A stretch of 64,000 nucleotides of DNA from Bacteroidota bacterium. Its GTDB lineage: Bacteria > Bacteroidota > Bacteroidia > Cytophagales > Cyclobacteriaceae. This document shows, piece after piece, positions 1 to 8,734 of this stretch. Location: positions 62,001-126,000 of the forward strand of contig JAFDYT010000006.1 in NCBI GenBank assembly GCA_018266055.1, given 5' to 3'. The position numbers and the translations under genes are program-made. The notes beneath the pieces were generated by a model. The model saw only the letters and a list, made by a program, of their open reading frames with translations. It did not search any database and had not been told where the DNA came from. Positions within the stretch are counted from its first letter, which is position 1. Every line of letters begins with the position of its first letter.

Positions 1-831
1 CTCGCTGAAAAATTGTCGGTTAGGCCGATCCATATCTCCGGCAAAAATGAATTCAACTCTTTCCAGAAGCTGCGAATCGGTGGCGCGTACCTTCTCCAGT
101 ACTTCTTTAAGGAAGAAAACATTTCGCTTCCCCGACAATCCGCCGGTATAGACGATGCGTAACTTATCCGATGTATTCCACACCGGTGGGGAAATATCTT
201 CAGGGTCATAAACATTGGGGAGCACTGCAAATTTAGCGGCGAGCTCAGGGTAGGCGCGCGCATACAAATCAAGTGTTTGAACGGTGGTAAATGTCACCGC
301 ATTTGCTCGTTGTAGCAATCTCTTTTCGATCGGTGTGTATCGTCTGCGTTCTTCTTCAGAAAGTGCTTTGAGTGGAGACAAAACCCACGGATCACTCAGA
401 TGAAGCACCCATGGGCACTTGTAGTGCTCACTTAGTTTATACGCCATAAATGCCGAGCTCATCGGATTCGATCGTGAGTAAATGATGTCTGGTTTTTGCT
501 TCAATCGGCGAACAACCTTTCGCCATTGCCAGTGAAACGTCATCTTGCTGTCAGGAAATAAAATCCGGGCGAGCTTCAGCTTCACCAGGGCAAAGCTGGT
601 AAGCTTTGATTCTCCAAGTTTTATTTCAACCTTTTGTCTATACCCTGAATCATATTTTAACAAGCTCTCATCAAAAGGCATGAATAGTGTTGGCGAGGCA
701 CTGGTTGCCACATCAATAACCCAGCTGGGGTCTGTAGAAAGATATCTGAAGTAGCGTGCTGTTTGCAGACACTCAGGGTCATTCTTGGGTGGGAAAGCAA
801 TACTTACAAAAAGGAGGTTTCGCTTCTGCAC
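1..831 (-). CDS. Glycosyltransferase, GT4-like, C-terminus cut by window edge
   Basis: The minus-strand frame is open from a GTG at 829-831 to the window edge, giving 277 residues with no stop. The N-terminus (QKRNLLFVSIAFPPKNDP) is the first beta strand and loop of a GT-B glycosyltransferase. Further on come a DIIYSRSNP segment, an HLSDPWV segment and the interdomain strand RIVYTGGLSGKRN, all typical of GT4 enzymes that extend surface glycans from nucleotide sugars in the cytoplasm. No ATG lies between the upstream stop (850-852) and the conserved core, so GTG is the best start. About 100-150 C-terminal residues, including the E-x7-E donor-site motif, should lie outside the window. Acceptor and donor are unknown. 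Confidence 0.75.
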   Translation of the reverse strand, partial: MQKRNLLFVSIAFPPKNDPECLQTARYFRYLSTDPSWVIDVATSASPTLFMPFDESLLKYDSGYRQKVEIKLGESKLTSFALVKLKLARILFPDSKMTFHWQWRKVVRRLKQKPDIIYSRSNPMSSAFMAYKLSEHYKCPWVLHLSDPWVLSPLKALSEEERRRYTPIEKRLLQRANAVTFTTVQTLDLYARAYPELAAKFAVLPNVYDPEDISPPVWNTSDKLRIVYTGGLSGKRNVFFLKEVLEKVRATDSQLLERVEFIFAGDMDRPNRQFFSE

Positions 832-855
832 GTGTAGGTAATTAAATGGCTAAAG

Positions 856-863
856 CAAATGTA
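856..863 (-). promoter_or_regulatory. Bacteroidota -7 box TACATTTG
   Basis: On the minus strand this octamer fits the Bacteroidota -7 consensus TAnnTTTG and lies about 25 bases before the GTG start of the partial glycosyltransferase. No convincing -33 TTG was found at the usual spacing. It forms a divergent pair with the plus-strand box at 897-904. Confidence 0.4.
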
Positions 864-896
864 CACGAAACCCAAAATTGTTGTTCGGTTAATGAA

Positions 897-904
897 TAAC
901 TTTG
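897..904 (+). promoter_or_regulatory. Bacteroidota -7 box TAACTTTG
   Basis: The octamer TAACTTTG matches TAnnTTTG and sits 27 bases upstream of the ATG at 932. It supports 932 rather than a TTG at 902, which falls inside the box, as the start of the glycosyltransferase. Confidence 0.45.
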
Positions 905-931
905 TCGGGATTTACTTGTATTGCTTTGCTT

Positions 932-2044
932 ATGAAATTAGTCGGTAAAACTATTTTGATCATCTCGCCCGAGCCTTGGGGTACTAATTTCGTATCCAAG
1001 CACCATTATGCGGTGCTTCTGGCAAAGAGAAACAATAAAGTCTTCTTTCTTAACCCGCCTCAGAAGAAACATACTAATCCGGTGGTTGAGGCGATCTCTG
1101 CCGTAGAAAATCTTTACCAGATAAACTATTCACCAAGGATTCAAGGAACTAACCGAATGCCCGTCTGGCTGAAAAATTATTTTCAGCGCATGGACATTCA
1201 ACGCATTATAAAAAAAATTCCTCATGCGCTTGACATTGTTTGGAGTTTTGATCCTTACCGGTTTCAAAACCTTCGGTCATTTCGCGCTGCCGTTTCTGTT
1301 TTTCATCCCGTTGATTTTTTCAATACCTCCCTTGAGTTTGAAGCGGCTAGCCGCGCCGATCTGGTTATATCGGTGTCGCGCGAAATATTGGCCAAGTATC
1401 CAAATCCACATAAATATTTTATTAATCACGGAGTAGGCGAGGTTTTTCTTACCTCAATTAAAGGCAAAAAAAATGATGGTAAGCTGCGCTGTGGTTATGT
1501 AGGCAATCTGCGCTCGTTTGGGTTAGATATACCCGCACTACTCAAAATTGTAAAAGAAAACCCTGAAATCGAATTTCACTTTATTGGCCCCAATGTAAAC
1601 AGCAACTTGGGTGGCTCAGCCAACGAAGAATTGGATGCGATGTTTACGCAGTCTAAAAATGTTATAGCTCATGGTTCACTTCGGCCGGAGGAAGTGGCCA
1701 CCCGAATTTCATCGTTCGATTTTTTTCTAATCTGTTACCGAGATAACCTTGGAGAGATTGCCAGCAACAGCCATAAACTTTTAGAATACCTAAGCACAGG
1801 CAAGGTGGTGGTGTCGTCGTGGATATCAACGTATGAATCAATGACGCCCCATCTTTTTGAGATGGTCAAGAATAACTCTGATTTGCCTTCTCGTTTCAAA
1901 GAGGTGGCCTCGCGACTCGACTTCTATAATTCAGAATCACTGCAAGAAACCAGAAAAGCCTTTGCGAACGACAACTCGTATGAAAAGCAGATCGAAAGAA
2001 TTGAAGAACTGATCAGCGTGAGTAAATCAAAAAGTGCGGGTTAG
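932..2044 (+). CDS. Glycosyltransferase family protein (GT-B, GT4/GT1-like)
   Basis: This 370-residue protein opens with a GT-B N-terminal strand (KTILIISPEPWG). It continues with ADLVISVSREIL, the interdomain strand RCGYVGNLRSFGLD and a C-terminal nucleotide-binding half with EIEFHFIGPN and EIASNSHKLLEYLSTGKVVV. The last segment is the usual donor-binding region that starts with an acidic residue and ends in the 'vv' strand. It probably adds a sugar to a lipid-linked surface glycan at the inner face of the membrane. ATG 932 is chosen over TTG 902 because the extra ten residues are not conserved-looking and overlap a promoter box. Its 3' end overlaps the convergent hisF-like gene by 18 bases. 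Substrates are not predictable. Confidence 0.75.
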   Translation: MKLVGKTILIISPEPWGTNFVSKHHYAVLLAKRNNKVFFLNPPQKKHTNPVVEAISAVENLYQINYSPRIQGTNRMPVWLKNYFQRMDIQRIIKKIPHALDIVWSFDPYRFQNLRSFRAAVSVFHPVDFFNTSLEFEAASRADLVISVSREILAKYPNPHKYFINHGVGEVFLTSIKGKKNDGKLRCGYVGNLRSFGLDIPALLKIVKENPEIEFHFIGPNVNSNLGGSANEELDAMFTQSKNVIAHGSLRPEEVATRISSFDFFLICYRDNLGEIASNSHKLLEYLSTGKVVVSSWISTYESMTPHLFEMVKNNSDLPSRFKEVASRLDFYNSESLQETRKAFANDNSYEKQIERIEELISVSKSKSAG

Positions 2045-2779
2045 TTCCGCCGCCGAGGGGTAACTTATCAGAATTGCCTTGTGAGGTCCTTTAAAAACAA
2101 ATAATCTTCCCGCTGCCACGGCGGATGCGCCGGCATTTACGGCAAGGCCAAAATCCTCCACCTTGCCAGCTCCACCCAGCGCTATCACAGGTACTTCCAG
2201 TGCTTTGGCAACCTCTTCAATAAGTGGCAGATTAAATCCTGTCGCTGTACCTTCCCTGTTAATATCCTGAAGAAGTATTTCACCGGCACCAATCGACTCA
2301 AGGTTTCGTGCATACTCAAGCGGGTCTTTGCCCGTATTCTTTTTTCCGTTTGAAATGAAAACACGGCTTCGATTAAGCCAGTCCTTTTTTACATCTACGC
2401 TCACCACCACGCTTTGGGCGCCATATTCTTCAGCAATTCCCCTTACCAAATCGGGTTGGTAAAAAGCACTTGCTCCCAAGATGACTTTTTCCACGCCCAG
2501 CGCGAATAGTTTTCGGGCTTGCTCAATTGTTTTTACTCCTCCTCCATACGCCAGCGGCATAAAGCATTCGCTCACCAGTTTTCCGATGTAATCAAAATCA
2601 GGTGCCGGCTTATTCGATGCATCGATATCCACGATGGCCAATTCATCGACTTCTTTCTCGTTAAATATTTTTAATGCGTTGATCGGATCGCCCACATATA
2701 CTTCATCTTTAAAGCATGTGGTTTTTACCAGTTGGTGATTCTTCAGCAGCAGGACCGGAATGACTCTAGTTCTTTTCAT
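2027..2779 (-). CDS. HisF2-type acetamidino-sugar synthesis protein (WbuZ/AglZ family)
   Basis: This 250-residue (beta/alpha)8 barrel is homologous to the cyclase subunit of imidazole glycerol phosphate synthase. The phosphate-binding loops are visible (PLAYGGGVKT, ALGGAGKVEDFG), as is the SVDVK strand matching catalytic Asp130 of HisF. The first strand reads RVIPVLLLKNHQLVKT, with Leu11 where histidine-pathway HisF has catalytic Asp11. That is the signature I associate with HisF2 proteins of polysaccharide loci. These partner HisH2 and an N-acetyl sugar amidotransferase to turn an acetamido group into an acetamidino group, using ammonia from glutamine. The start overlaps the hisH-like stop by 14 bases, indicating translational coupling. 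No other his genes are present. Confidence 0.85.
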   Translation of the reverse strand: MKRTRVIPVLLLKNHQLVKTTCFKDEVYVGDPINALKIFNEKEVDELAIVDIDASNKPAPDFDYIGKLVSECFMPLAYGGGVKTIEQARKLFALGVEKVILGASAFYQPDLVRGIAEEYGAQSVVVSVDVKKDWLNRSRVFISNGKKNTGKDPLEYARNLESIGAGEILLQDINREGTATGFNLPLIEEVAKALEVPVIALGGAGKVEDFGLAVNAGASAVAAGRLFVFKGPHKAILISYPSAAELTRTF

Positions 2780-3392
2780 AATTCCATTTTCCGAAATTCT
2801 CCAGCAAACGCATTCCGAATTTGTGGCTTTTCTCCGGATGAAATTGTACTGCCACTACATTTTGTTTTGCCAACGCCGAGGGAAACTCATAACTGTAGGT
2901 TGATACTCCCGCCACCAGGTTCGGATCGTTCGTCTGAAAATGAAACGAGTGGGCAAAGTAAAAGCGAGGTAGTTCAGTGCCTTCAGGAAAATTAAGTACA
3001 GGGTGAGTTTGCTTAATGTGAAGTTCATTCCAGCCCATGTGTGGTATTTTCCATCCTGGATTTTCAAATTTGAATTTGACACAGCGCGCAGCAAAAATTC
3101 CAAGTCCCGGAAGCACGCCTTCTTCACTTCCTTCGGTAAGGAGCTGAGCACCGAGGCATATTCCCATCAGGGCAACTCCGCTGGCAGCTCGTTCTCTAAG
3201 TATCGGGCTCAAGTTTGCCTGATCAAGTTTGCTCATGGCGGCGTCAAATGCACCCACGCCAGGCAATAATATTTTCTTCGCTTCCCTAATTTTTTCAGGC
3301 TCGGCCGTTACTTGAAACTGAATGCCGATTTTAAGAAACATGTTCTTGATAGAGCCCAGGTTGCCAACCCCGTAATCAACTATTGTGACCAT
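2766..3392 (-). CDS. hisH: HisH-type glutamine amidotransferase subunit (HisH2/WbuY)
   Basis: This 208-residue class I glutamine amidotransferase has the oxyanion motif LLPGVGAF near residue 45, the nucleophile elbow GICLG with Cys79, and the catalytic His/Glu motif QFHPEKS near residue 185. It hydrolyses glutamine and passes ammonia through the HisF-like partner encoded immediately downstream. The gene overlaps both neighbours (17 and 14 bases) in the order amidotransferase fusion, hisH, hisF. This points to acetamidino-sugar synthesis rather than histidine synthesis. The symbol follows common annotation of the family; it is probably a paralogue of the histidine-pathway gene. Confidence 0.88.
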   Translation of the reverse strand: MVTIVDYGVGNLGSIKNMFLKIGIQFQVTAEPEKIREAKKILLPGVGAFDAAMSKLDQANLSPILRERAASGVALMGICLGAQLLTEGSEEGVLPGLGIFAARCVKFKFENPGWKIPHMGWNELHIKQTHPVLNFPEGTELPRFYFAHSFHFQTNDPNLVAGVSTYSYEFPSALAKQNVVAVQFHPEKSHKFGMRLLENFGKWNYEKN

Positions 3393-5664
3393 GAGTTTTT
3401 TTTACGGTTCGCTTGAAAAATTGCCATACCGGTCTGGCCAATTTGAGGAAGGGCATTCTTTCGTAGATCTCTTTTTCTACTGGATAGTCGGTGTGCAGTT
3501 TAGGCGGGGTAGCCATTATTTTTTCAAATTCCTCTGCGGTCAATCCGAGTTTTTTTATGACGAAATCATAATCCGATTTCATCAGGCTCTCGTCGTAAAT
3601 GGGTTTAGCGAGTTCCTCTTGAGCCTGTGCACGCGTAAGTTGGCCAGAGCAGATTAAGTTAGACAAATGGGCTTTTCGTTTGTCGATATGAAATTTTTTC
3701 GGCAGGATATAACCCTGATAAAAACGGGTAAAGACCGATTCATAATGCTTGCCACCATAGTCTCGCCAGCCCAACTGTGCAGCGAGTTCTTTTTTCGCCT
3801 CTTCCTTATTGTAGTCCATGAAATTGAGGGGCGATACCGAAGTAATTCCCGCCAACTCAGCACGCGTACGAAGTTTTAAATCAAAGAGAGGATAGGTAAC
3901 AAAGGGCTTGCTATTAAATTTTTCCTGAAGCGCTCTGATGTGAACGTAATCGGCTTTGTGATGAATCCAGTGTCTGGGGAGAATGGCTTCCGTCACATAG
4001 TTTGTTCCACTCAAAATATACTTGATATCATATTTGATAGCCAGCTTATAAAGTGTCGCTAAAATCGCATGGTCTGTTACCATTTCGATATCAACCACAG
4101 AGGCTTTAATCAGCGCCAGTTGAAGGTCTCTGAATTCAGCCCAGTCAATCACAAGGGTGTAAAGATCAATTCCAAGCTTGGAAATAATTTGTTCAATGTT
4201 TTTTACCGCCAATTCAGAGTTCCATCCATTGTCAAAGTGCACCGCAAGGGGGCGAAGTCCAAACTCTTTGGCTTTGAGCGCCAGATAAGAACTATCCACT
4301 CCACCACTCAGGCCAAGAATACAATCGTACTGTTTGCCTTCACCGGCCAGTTTCACATTTGAAATTATTTTTTCAAGCGCTGCTTTTCCTTCGGCGCCAT
4401 GTTTTACGTAAAGCTTTTCTTCTGCTTCGTATTTGCGACAATAATTACAAACTCCTTTTTCGTCAAAAGTAATAGCGGGGTCATCCAGGTTGTCGAGCAA
4501 GCAATGCGTGCATTGCTTGTGATGCGCCTTCTCCTTGACTACTTCCGAAATCAGATTCATTTCCATACTAACAGTTTCTTTCAAATCGCATTTTTCAAGT
4601 ATTTCATTCCGAGCATTGACCGACATCCTTAAAAATTCCTTTGGATTACGGTACAAATACTCAATACTATCGGCAACCTCTCTGGCCGTATGCACCTGAA
4701 AACTGGAGCGTCCATGGGTGGCGTACTCAGGTATTCCCCCGATTGGACTGGTAATCGGAACCAGACCACTTGCCATCGCTTCACACATAGAAACTCCCTG
4801 TGTATCCAGGCGCGATGGACACAGGAAAATACCATACCGACTGTGAAGTGAAGGTATCGTTTTATTTTCAATAAAAACGTTTTGCAGCTTAACATTGGGG
4901 TACTCCCGGATGGGCTGAGTTAATTTTTCAAATAAGAAACCCTCACCACAAATAAAAAACTCCAATTCGTTGAAAAAATCCTTTTCTTTCAAAAGTTGAA
5001 TGGCCTCGATCGCAATGTCATTGGCATAATTCTGCGCTTTAAACGACCGCAGTAAAAGAATCTTCAGTCGATCTTTTTCTTCCTTGGGGGCATTCGAAAA
5101 CAAATTAGTGTTTATCCCATTCGGGATTATTCTGGAAGCTGGAATACCTAGTCCCAAATCTTTTTCGGTGGCTTCTTTGATCCATTTAGATACGAATACA
5201 AATCTTGAGTTGGGGCGTTGACTGGCGTCGGCGACAAAGGAGCGTAAGGCTGCCAGCTGCTTCCTGTTACTTTTTATGTAACTCACCAGATACCGCCACG
5301 CCCCCGGAGATTTGTAATTCATTAATCGCCTTCTCCAGGACGTGGCTTCATACCCGTGAATGAATGTGATCAACGGTTTTTTAGTATCCAGCAAAAATTC
5401 CATGTACGCGCTGTTGATGAAGTGCGCGATGATCACATCGGGATCAAAGGATAAAATTATCGTTTTAAAATTCTCGAAAGAGTTAGAAATCACGACCGGT
5501 ATCCCATCCAATACAAAATCATATTCTTGGCTTAATCCAGGCCTGTATCCTGCCACTGTCACCGTATGCATTTTAGCGTATTCCAATACCCTGGTATGGA
5601 CAAATACGTCGCCATAAATCAAATCCGGCCGGGGATAGTCATCCGATATTACTAGTAATTTCAT
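3376..5664 (-). CDS. Fusion: GT4 glycosyltransferase + N-acetyl sugar amidotransferase (WbpG/PseA)
   Basis: This 762-residue protein has two parts. Residues 1 to about 375 are a GT4 glycosyltransferase: N-terminal LLVISDDYPRPDL, SRIIPNGINTNLF, and the donor site PSRLDTQGVSMCEAMASGLVP. Residues from about 383 to the end are an N-acetyl sugar amidotransferase: two CxxC pairs (CTHC and CNYC), a PP-loop LGLSGGVDSSYLA near 450-460, FDNGWNSELAV and ILSGTNYVTEAI. WbpG/PseA enzymes adenylate an acetamido sugar and replace its oxygen with ammonia supplied by HisH/HisF, whose genes follow directly with overlap. No stop and no start codon lie at the junction itself, so a single polypeptide is expected. 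Such fusion is unusual as far as I know. Confidence 0.85.
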   Translation of the reverse strand: MKLLVISDDYPRPDLIYGDVFVHTRVLEYAKMHTVTVAGYRPGLSQEYDFVLDGIPVVISNSFENFKTIILSFDPDVIIAHFINSAYMEFLLDTKKPLITFIHGYEATSWRRRLMNYKSPGAWRYLVSYIKSNRKQLAALRSFVADASQRPNSRFVFVSKWIKEATEKDLGLGIPASRIIPNGINTNLFSNAPKEEKDRLKILLLRSFKAQNYANDIAIEAIQLLKEKDFFNELEFFICGEGFLFEKLTQPIREYPNVKLQNVFIENKTIPSLHSRYGIFLCPSRLDTQGVSMCEAMASGLVPITSPIGGIPEYATHGRSSFQVHTAREVADSIEYLYRNPKEFLRMSVNARNEILEKCDLKETVSMEMNLISEVVKEKAHHKQCTHCLLDNLDDPAITFDEKGVCNYCRKYEAEEKLYVKHGAEGKAALEKIISNVKLAGEGKQYDCILGLSGGVDSSYLALKAKEFGLRPLAVHFDNGWNSELAVKNIEQIISKLGIDLYTLVIDWAEFRDLQLALIKASVVDIEMVTDHAILATLYKLAIKYDIKYILSGTNYVTEAILPRHWIHHKADYVHIRALQEKFNSKPFVTYPLFDLKLRTRAELAGITSVSPLNFMDYNKEEAKKELAAQLGWRDYGGKHYESVFTRFYQGYILPKKFHIDKRKAHLSNLICSGQLTRAQAQEELAKPIYDESLMKSDYDFVIKKLGLTAEEFEKIMATPPKLHTDYPVEKEIYERMPFLKLARPVWQFFKRTVKKTHGHNS

Positions 5665-5728
5665 TAAAAAATGGCGGAGGTATCTTGTAAAAGTTTTGTC
5701 AAATCTAAGGTACTGACTTTAATAACCT

Positions 5729-5736
5729 TACTTTTG
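5729..5736 (+). promoter_or_regulatory. Bacteroidota -7 box TACTTTTG
   Basis: TACTTTTG matches TAnnTTTG and ends 19 bases before the ATG of the FkbM methyltransferase gene, in a region divergent from the amidotransferase fusion. No good -33 TTG is seen at standard spacing. Confidence 0.45.
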
Positions 5737-5755
5737 CAAAACAACGAATTTTAGC

Positions 5756-6562
5756 ATGAATCGGGAAATAAAAAAGAAAGGCATTGCCTTTACTGTTACA
5801 GGAAGCCAGGAGTTTTGGAATTCCTTCGAAGACCAATCCTGGGAGCCGGATACCATGAATATTCTGGACAAATTTCTGAAGCCCACCGACGTAATGGTAG
5901 ATATTGGTGCATGGATTGGTCCTATTTCACTCTACTCAAGCTCCAAAATAAAAAAGTGTTACTCTTTCGAGCCAGACCCCATTGCCTACGGCGAGATTTC
6001 GCAGAACCTGGCGCTTAACCCTCAATTGAAGGAAAAGGTGAGTCTGTTCAATATGGCGATTACTACCAACGGCCAAAAGGTAAAAATCTTTTCCAGGTAT
6101 TCGTACGGCGACTCAGGCACCAGTTTGTTAAAGCGCGTAAAATCCAAAAATGATTACGTTGAAGTATCGTCTGTCACTTTCGATCGCTTTCTCACCGACA
6201 ATAAAGTGGAGAAGGTCGACTTCATAAAAATGGATATTGAAGGAGCTGAGTTTTTCATTGTACCCACCATGATGAGCTACTTGCAAGCTCACCGACCCGC
6301 ATTTCTCATTTCTCTGCATCACCCGGCGCTCAGCGAGTTTCTTGAACTAAGTATTTTCCCATACGGATTTTTAAGAAGAATCTACCGGTTACTGGATCCT
6401 AAAAAGAAGTTTCTGCGAAACAAATCAACGAAACAAATGAAAGGGCTTCTTAAGGAGCTTAGCTTTTATGAGCATTGCGTCAACGGAAAGCTTGAGCCTT
6501 TTGATCATCAGAACGCTACCACCGAAGAGTTAGAGAAGCTGGACATGTTGCTCTTTTATTGA
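5756..6562 (+). CDS. FkbM family SAM-dependent methyltransferase
   Basis: This 268-residue protein carries the FkbM fold. The SAM-binding motif I is VDIGAWIGPISLY around residues 47-60, the acidic motif II is CYSFEPDP, and the family-typical KMDIEGAEFFIV lies near residues 158-170. Members O-methylate sugars or similar small acceptors, and in polysaccharide loci they usually methylate a glycan residue. The gene is a plus-strand single gene between minus-strand sugar genes, with its own promoter box. It ends only 4 bases from the convergent flippase gene. The acceptor is unknown. The C-terminal part (LLDPKKKFLRNKSTKQMKG) is basic and not diagnostic. Confidence 0.85.
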   Translation: MNREIKKKGIAFTVTGSQEFWNSFEDQSWEPDTMNILDKFLKPTDVMVDIGAWIGPISLYSSSKIKKCYSFEPDPIAYGEISQNLALNPQLKEKVSLFNMAITTNGQKVKIFSRYSYGDSGTSLLKRVKSKNDYVEVSSVTFDRFLTDNKVEKVDFIKMDIEGAEFFIVPTMMSYLQAHRPAFLISLHHPALSEFLELSIFPYGFLRRIYRLLDPKKKFLRNKSTKQMKGLLKELSFYEHCVNGKLEPFDHQNATTEELEKLDMLLFY

Positions 6563-6566
6563 GTAA

Positions 6567-7958
6567 TTAAAATAATCCTCCAAGAAAAAGAAAGGCCAAT
6601 ACCACGCCTAAGCTTAAAAACAAGAATCCGACCACTTTCCAAAGGGGATAATCCAGCACTAGAAATACTCCTAGGATAAGGATGATCCCAGCCAATGAAC
6701 TCACTCCGCTATAAATTAGTAGCGAGCCAGAAGGGGAGATGTTGATCATCAGAATGATCGCTATGGCTACGATTCGCAGCAAAACGCCAACTATGGTGAA
6801 GTAGAAAAGTTGCCGCTGCCTGCCCATCACGTTGTATACTTCCGACAACGAAATGGCCACAAAATTGAATACATAACTTAGAGCCAATATCGCTGAAAAC
6901 TCCCCTGCGATTTGCCATTTCGGGCCAAACACAAAAGGGAAAACAAAATCGCCAAGCAGAGCAAACCCCGAGAATATCGTGGTGCTGATCGCCAGCATTC
7001 CCAAAAACAAAAGATACACCTTGCGCCCCAACAGTTCTGGCGCAGAAGATTTTAGTTCGTTGGCTTTTTGAAGAAAAACGGGCGCGAAAGAATAAGGAAT
7101 AAGGCGATTGAATATTTCAAGCATACTGCTGGCCAGGCCAAAAGAACCTACCATCACGGCCCCAAATTTCCATTGGAAAAAGAAAATAGGAAGATGCCCT
7201 GAAATAACGATGAGCATACTTGAAGGCAAAAAGTAAAGCGGAAATGACTTGAATTCTATGGCCAATGATTTCATTCCAGCCATTGAGACATCTTGTTTGA
7301 AGTGTTGAAGCCTCGCCTTGGTGCGATCCGATGAAAATATCAGGGCAATCAGGCTAAGGATTTTACCCACGATGTCCCCAAGAATCAACCCGATCGATTT
7401 TACGCCAAGCGTAAGGCCATAGGCTATGTTAGCAAGTCGGCCACCTGCAGCATTAACAAACCCCGCCAGGCCATTTCTGAAAAAACGCTTGTCGCTGATG
7501 TTTACGTTAAGAAAAATATCAAACGCTCCTGTGAAAAAAATGGCGACCGGAATAAGCCACAAAAAGTCAGTGATTCTTGGCTCATTAAAAAATGTTTGCA
7601 AAGGTCCTTTTAGAAAAAAAAGAAGAATCATAGCAACGACTGACACTATTGTCAACACGATCAGGCAAAGGCCAATGGCGATGTTCTTACGTTTGGTTGA
7701 ATCCTGCAAAACAATTATCTCCGCATATTTCAGCGTTCCTAAAATTGAAATATTAAAAACGATAGAGTTGAAAATAGCAAATACGCCATACTCTCCTGGC
7801 CCGTAAATCCGGGTGACAATCGGTGATAAAACAAACTGCGCTAAAATAATTACAGCATTCCACGACGATGCAATTGAAAAACTCCTGACTACAGATCCTG
7901 GGTTTCTAAGCTTGAGCCAGAGTAACTTTATTTTTGTAAAAATCTCCTGAACAAGCAT
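6567..7958 (-). CDS. Polysaccharide flippase, Wzx-like (MOP superfamily)
   Basis: This 463-residue polytopic protein has about 12 hydrophobic segments and the opening pattern of Wzx/oligosaccharide translocases: FSIASSWNAVIILAQFVLSPIVTRIYGPGEYG, given here only as its key elements F-x-I-A...Y-G-P-G-E-Y-G, near residues 26-58. These proteins flip undecaprenyl-linked oligosaccharide units from cytoplasm to periplasm for Wzy-dependent polymerisation. It is the last of four minus-strand genes (polymerase candidate, HAD phosphatase, membrane protein, flippase) with close spacing, so it is probably cotranscribed with them. Length is normal for the family. Specificity cannot be inferred. Confidence 0.85.
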   Translation of the reverse strand: MLVQEIFTKIKLLWLKLRNPGSVVRSFSIASSWNAVIILAQFVLSPIVTRIYGPGEYGVFAIFNSIVFNISILGTLKYAEIIVLQDSTKRKNIAIGLCLIVLTIVSVVAMILLFFLKGPLQTFFNEPRITDFLWLIPVAIFFTGAFDIFLNVNISDKRFFRNGLAGFVNAAGGRLANIAYGLTLGVKSIGLILGDIVGKILSLIALIFSSDRTKARLQHFKQDVSMAGMKSLAIEFKSFPLYFLPSSMLIVISGHLPIFFFQWKFGAVMVGSFGLASSMLEIFNRLIPYSFAPVFLQKANELKSSAPELLGRKVYLLFLGMLAISTTIFSGFALLGDFVFPFVFGPKWQIAGEFSAILALSYVFNFVAISLSEVYNVMGRQRQLFYFTIVGVLLRIVAIAIILMINISPSGSLLIYSGVSSLAGIILILGVFLVLDYPLWKVVGFLFLSLGVVLAFLFLGGLF

Positions 7959-7986
7959 GCTGTCTGAATATATTGAGCTGTTGAAT

Positions 7987-8733
7987 CTACTTGCTCAACA
8001 ACTTCGGCAAGAAAGTTATTGAATTTACGGCGAGAAAATAGGCATTCACTGCCAACGGGAGGTAAGAATTTGTGGCCACGCTTAGTGCCGCAGAGAGTAG
8101 CATCATCAACAAATAATATCCAATCCGGAAAGTATCCGATTTACGATCGATTTGTACAAAGAGATTTTTCGAATCCATGTAGGTTAGCAGCCTGTACATC
8201 ACATAATTTAAAACGACCGGCAAAGCTAATGCCTGAAACAGGGCCGCGTCAATCAAAAAAATAACCGGAGAAAAGAAACGGATGAAAGCTAGCGACAAAA
8301 AAGTAATGGATTTCAGCAACGCCTCCTTCAAAATATTGTGCGCTGCAAAACAGCCGATCAATAGCATGTACCACGCCCACCAATGGTAATTGGCGGAATT
8401 TTTTGTGAATACAGCAACTGCACCAAATGTAGCAATCCTGATCAACACAAAAATTATCAGTTGAGCAAACGAAAACTTCTGCGATCTTTTTCGTTCGCTT
8501 TCACTTCTATGTGCCAGTTGGTCATTGGCCAGGTATCCCACTTCGTACAGCGCGATAAATCCAAGGTAATGCAAGGCAACTAAGGTCAGAGGTTGCCATT
8601 CCCATCCGGAAGCATAAAGCACAATGAGCGCGGCTGGCATCCACTCATAGGCGGCATGAAACACCAACGCCCTGAGGTTATTCAGTCGTGTTTGCTGAAA
8701 GTAAAAAAAGGGGATGAATTGTACGAAGGCCAT
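7987..8733 (-). CDS. Polytopic membrane protein, possible distant UbiA-like transferase
   Basis: This 248-residue protein has seven or eight hydrophobic segments. The only striking motif is YEVGYLANDQLAHRSESER after the second segment. Its YxxND portion recalls the NDxxDxxxD motif of UbiA prenyltransferases in position and flavour, but the following acidic residues are not conserved, and a second Asp-rich motif is weak (YMDSKNLFVQIDRKSD). It starts one base from the stop of a HAD-IB phosphatase gene. UbiA-type enzymes and HAD phosphatases act together in making polyprenyl-phosphate pentoses elsewhere (DPPR synthase and its phosphatase). That parallel is the basis for the suggestion and is inference only. 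An uncharacterised capsule-locus membrane protein is the safe call. Confidence 0.4.
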   Translation of the reverse strand: MAFVQFIPFFYFQQTRLNNLRALVFHAAYEWMPAALIVLYASGWEWQPLTLVALHYLGFIALYEVGYLANDQLAHRSESERKRSQKFSFAQLIIFVLIRIATFGAVAVFTKNSANYHWWAWYMLLIGCFAAHNILKEALLKSITFLSLAFIRFFSPVIFLIDAALFQALALPVVLNYVMYRLLTYMDSKNLFVQIDRKSDTFRIGYYLLMMLLSAALSVATNSYLPLAVNAYFLAVNSITFLPKLLSK

Positions 8734-8734
8734 C

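Noticed and set aside
2766-3392. Assignment of hisH/hisF to histidine biosynthesis
   Set aside because: The genes overlap the sugar amidotransferase fusion, lie in a polysaccharide locus, lack other his genes, and the HisF partner has lost Asp11.
7426-7806. A 126-residue open frame on the plus strand inside the flippase gene
   Set aside because: It lies fully antisense to the flippase, has no promoter or family signature, and its composition is that of the complement of a membrane protein gene.
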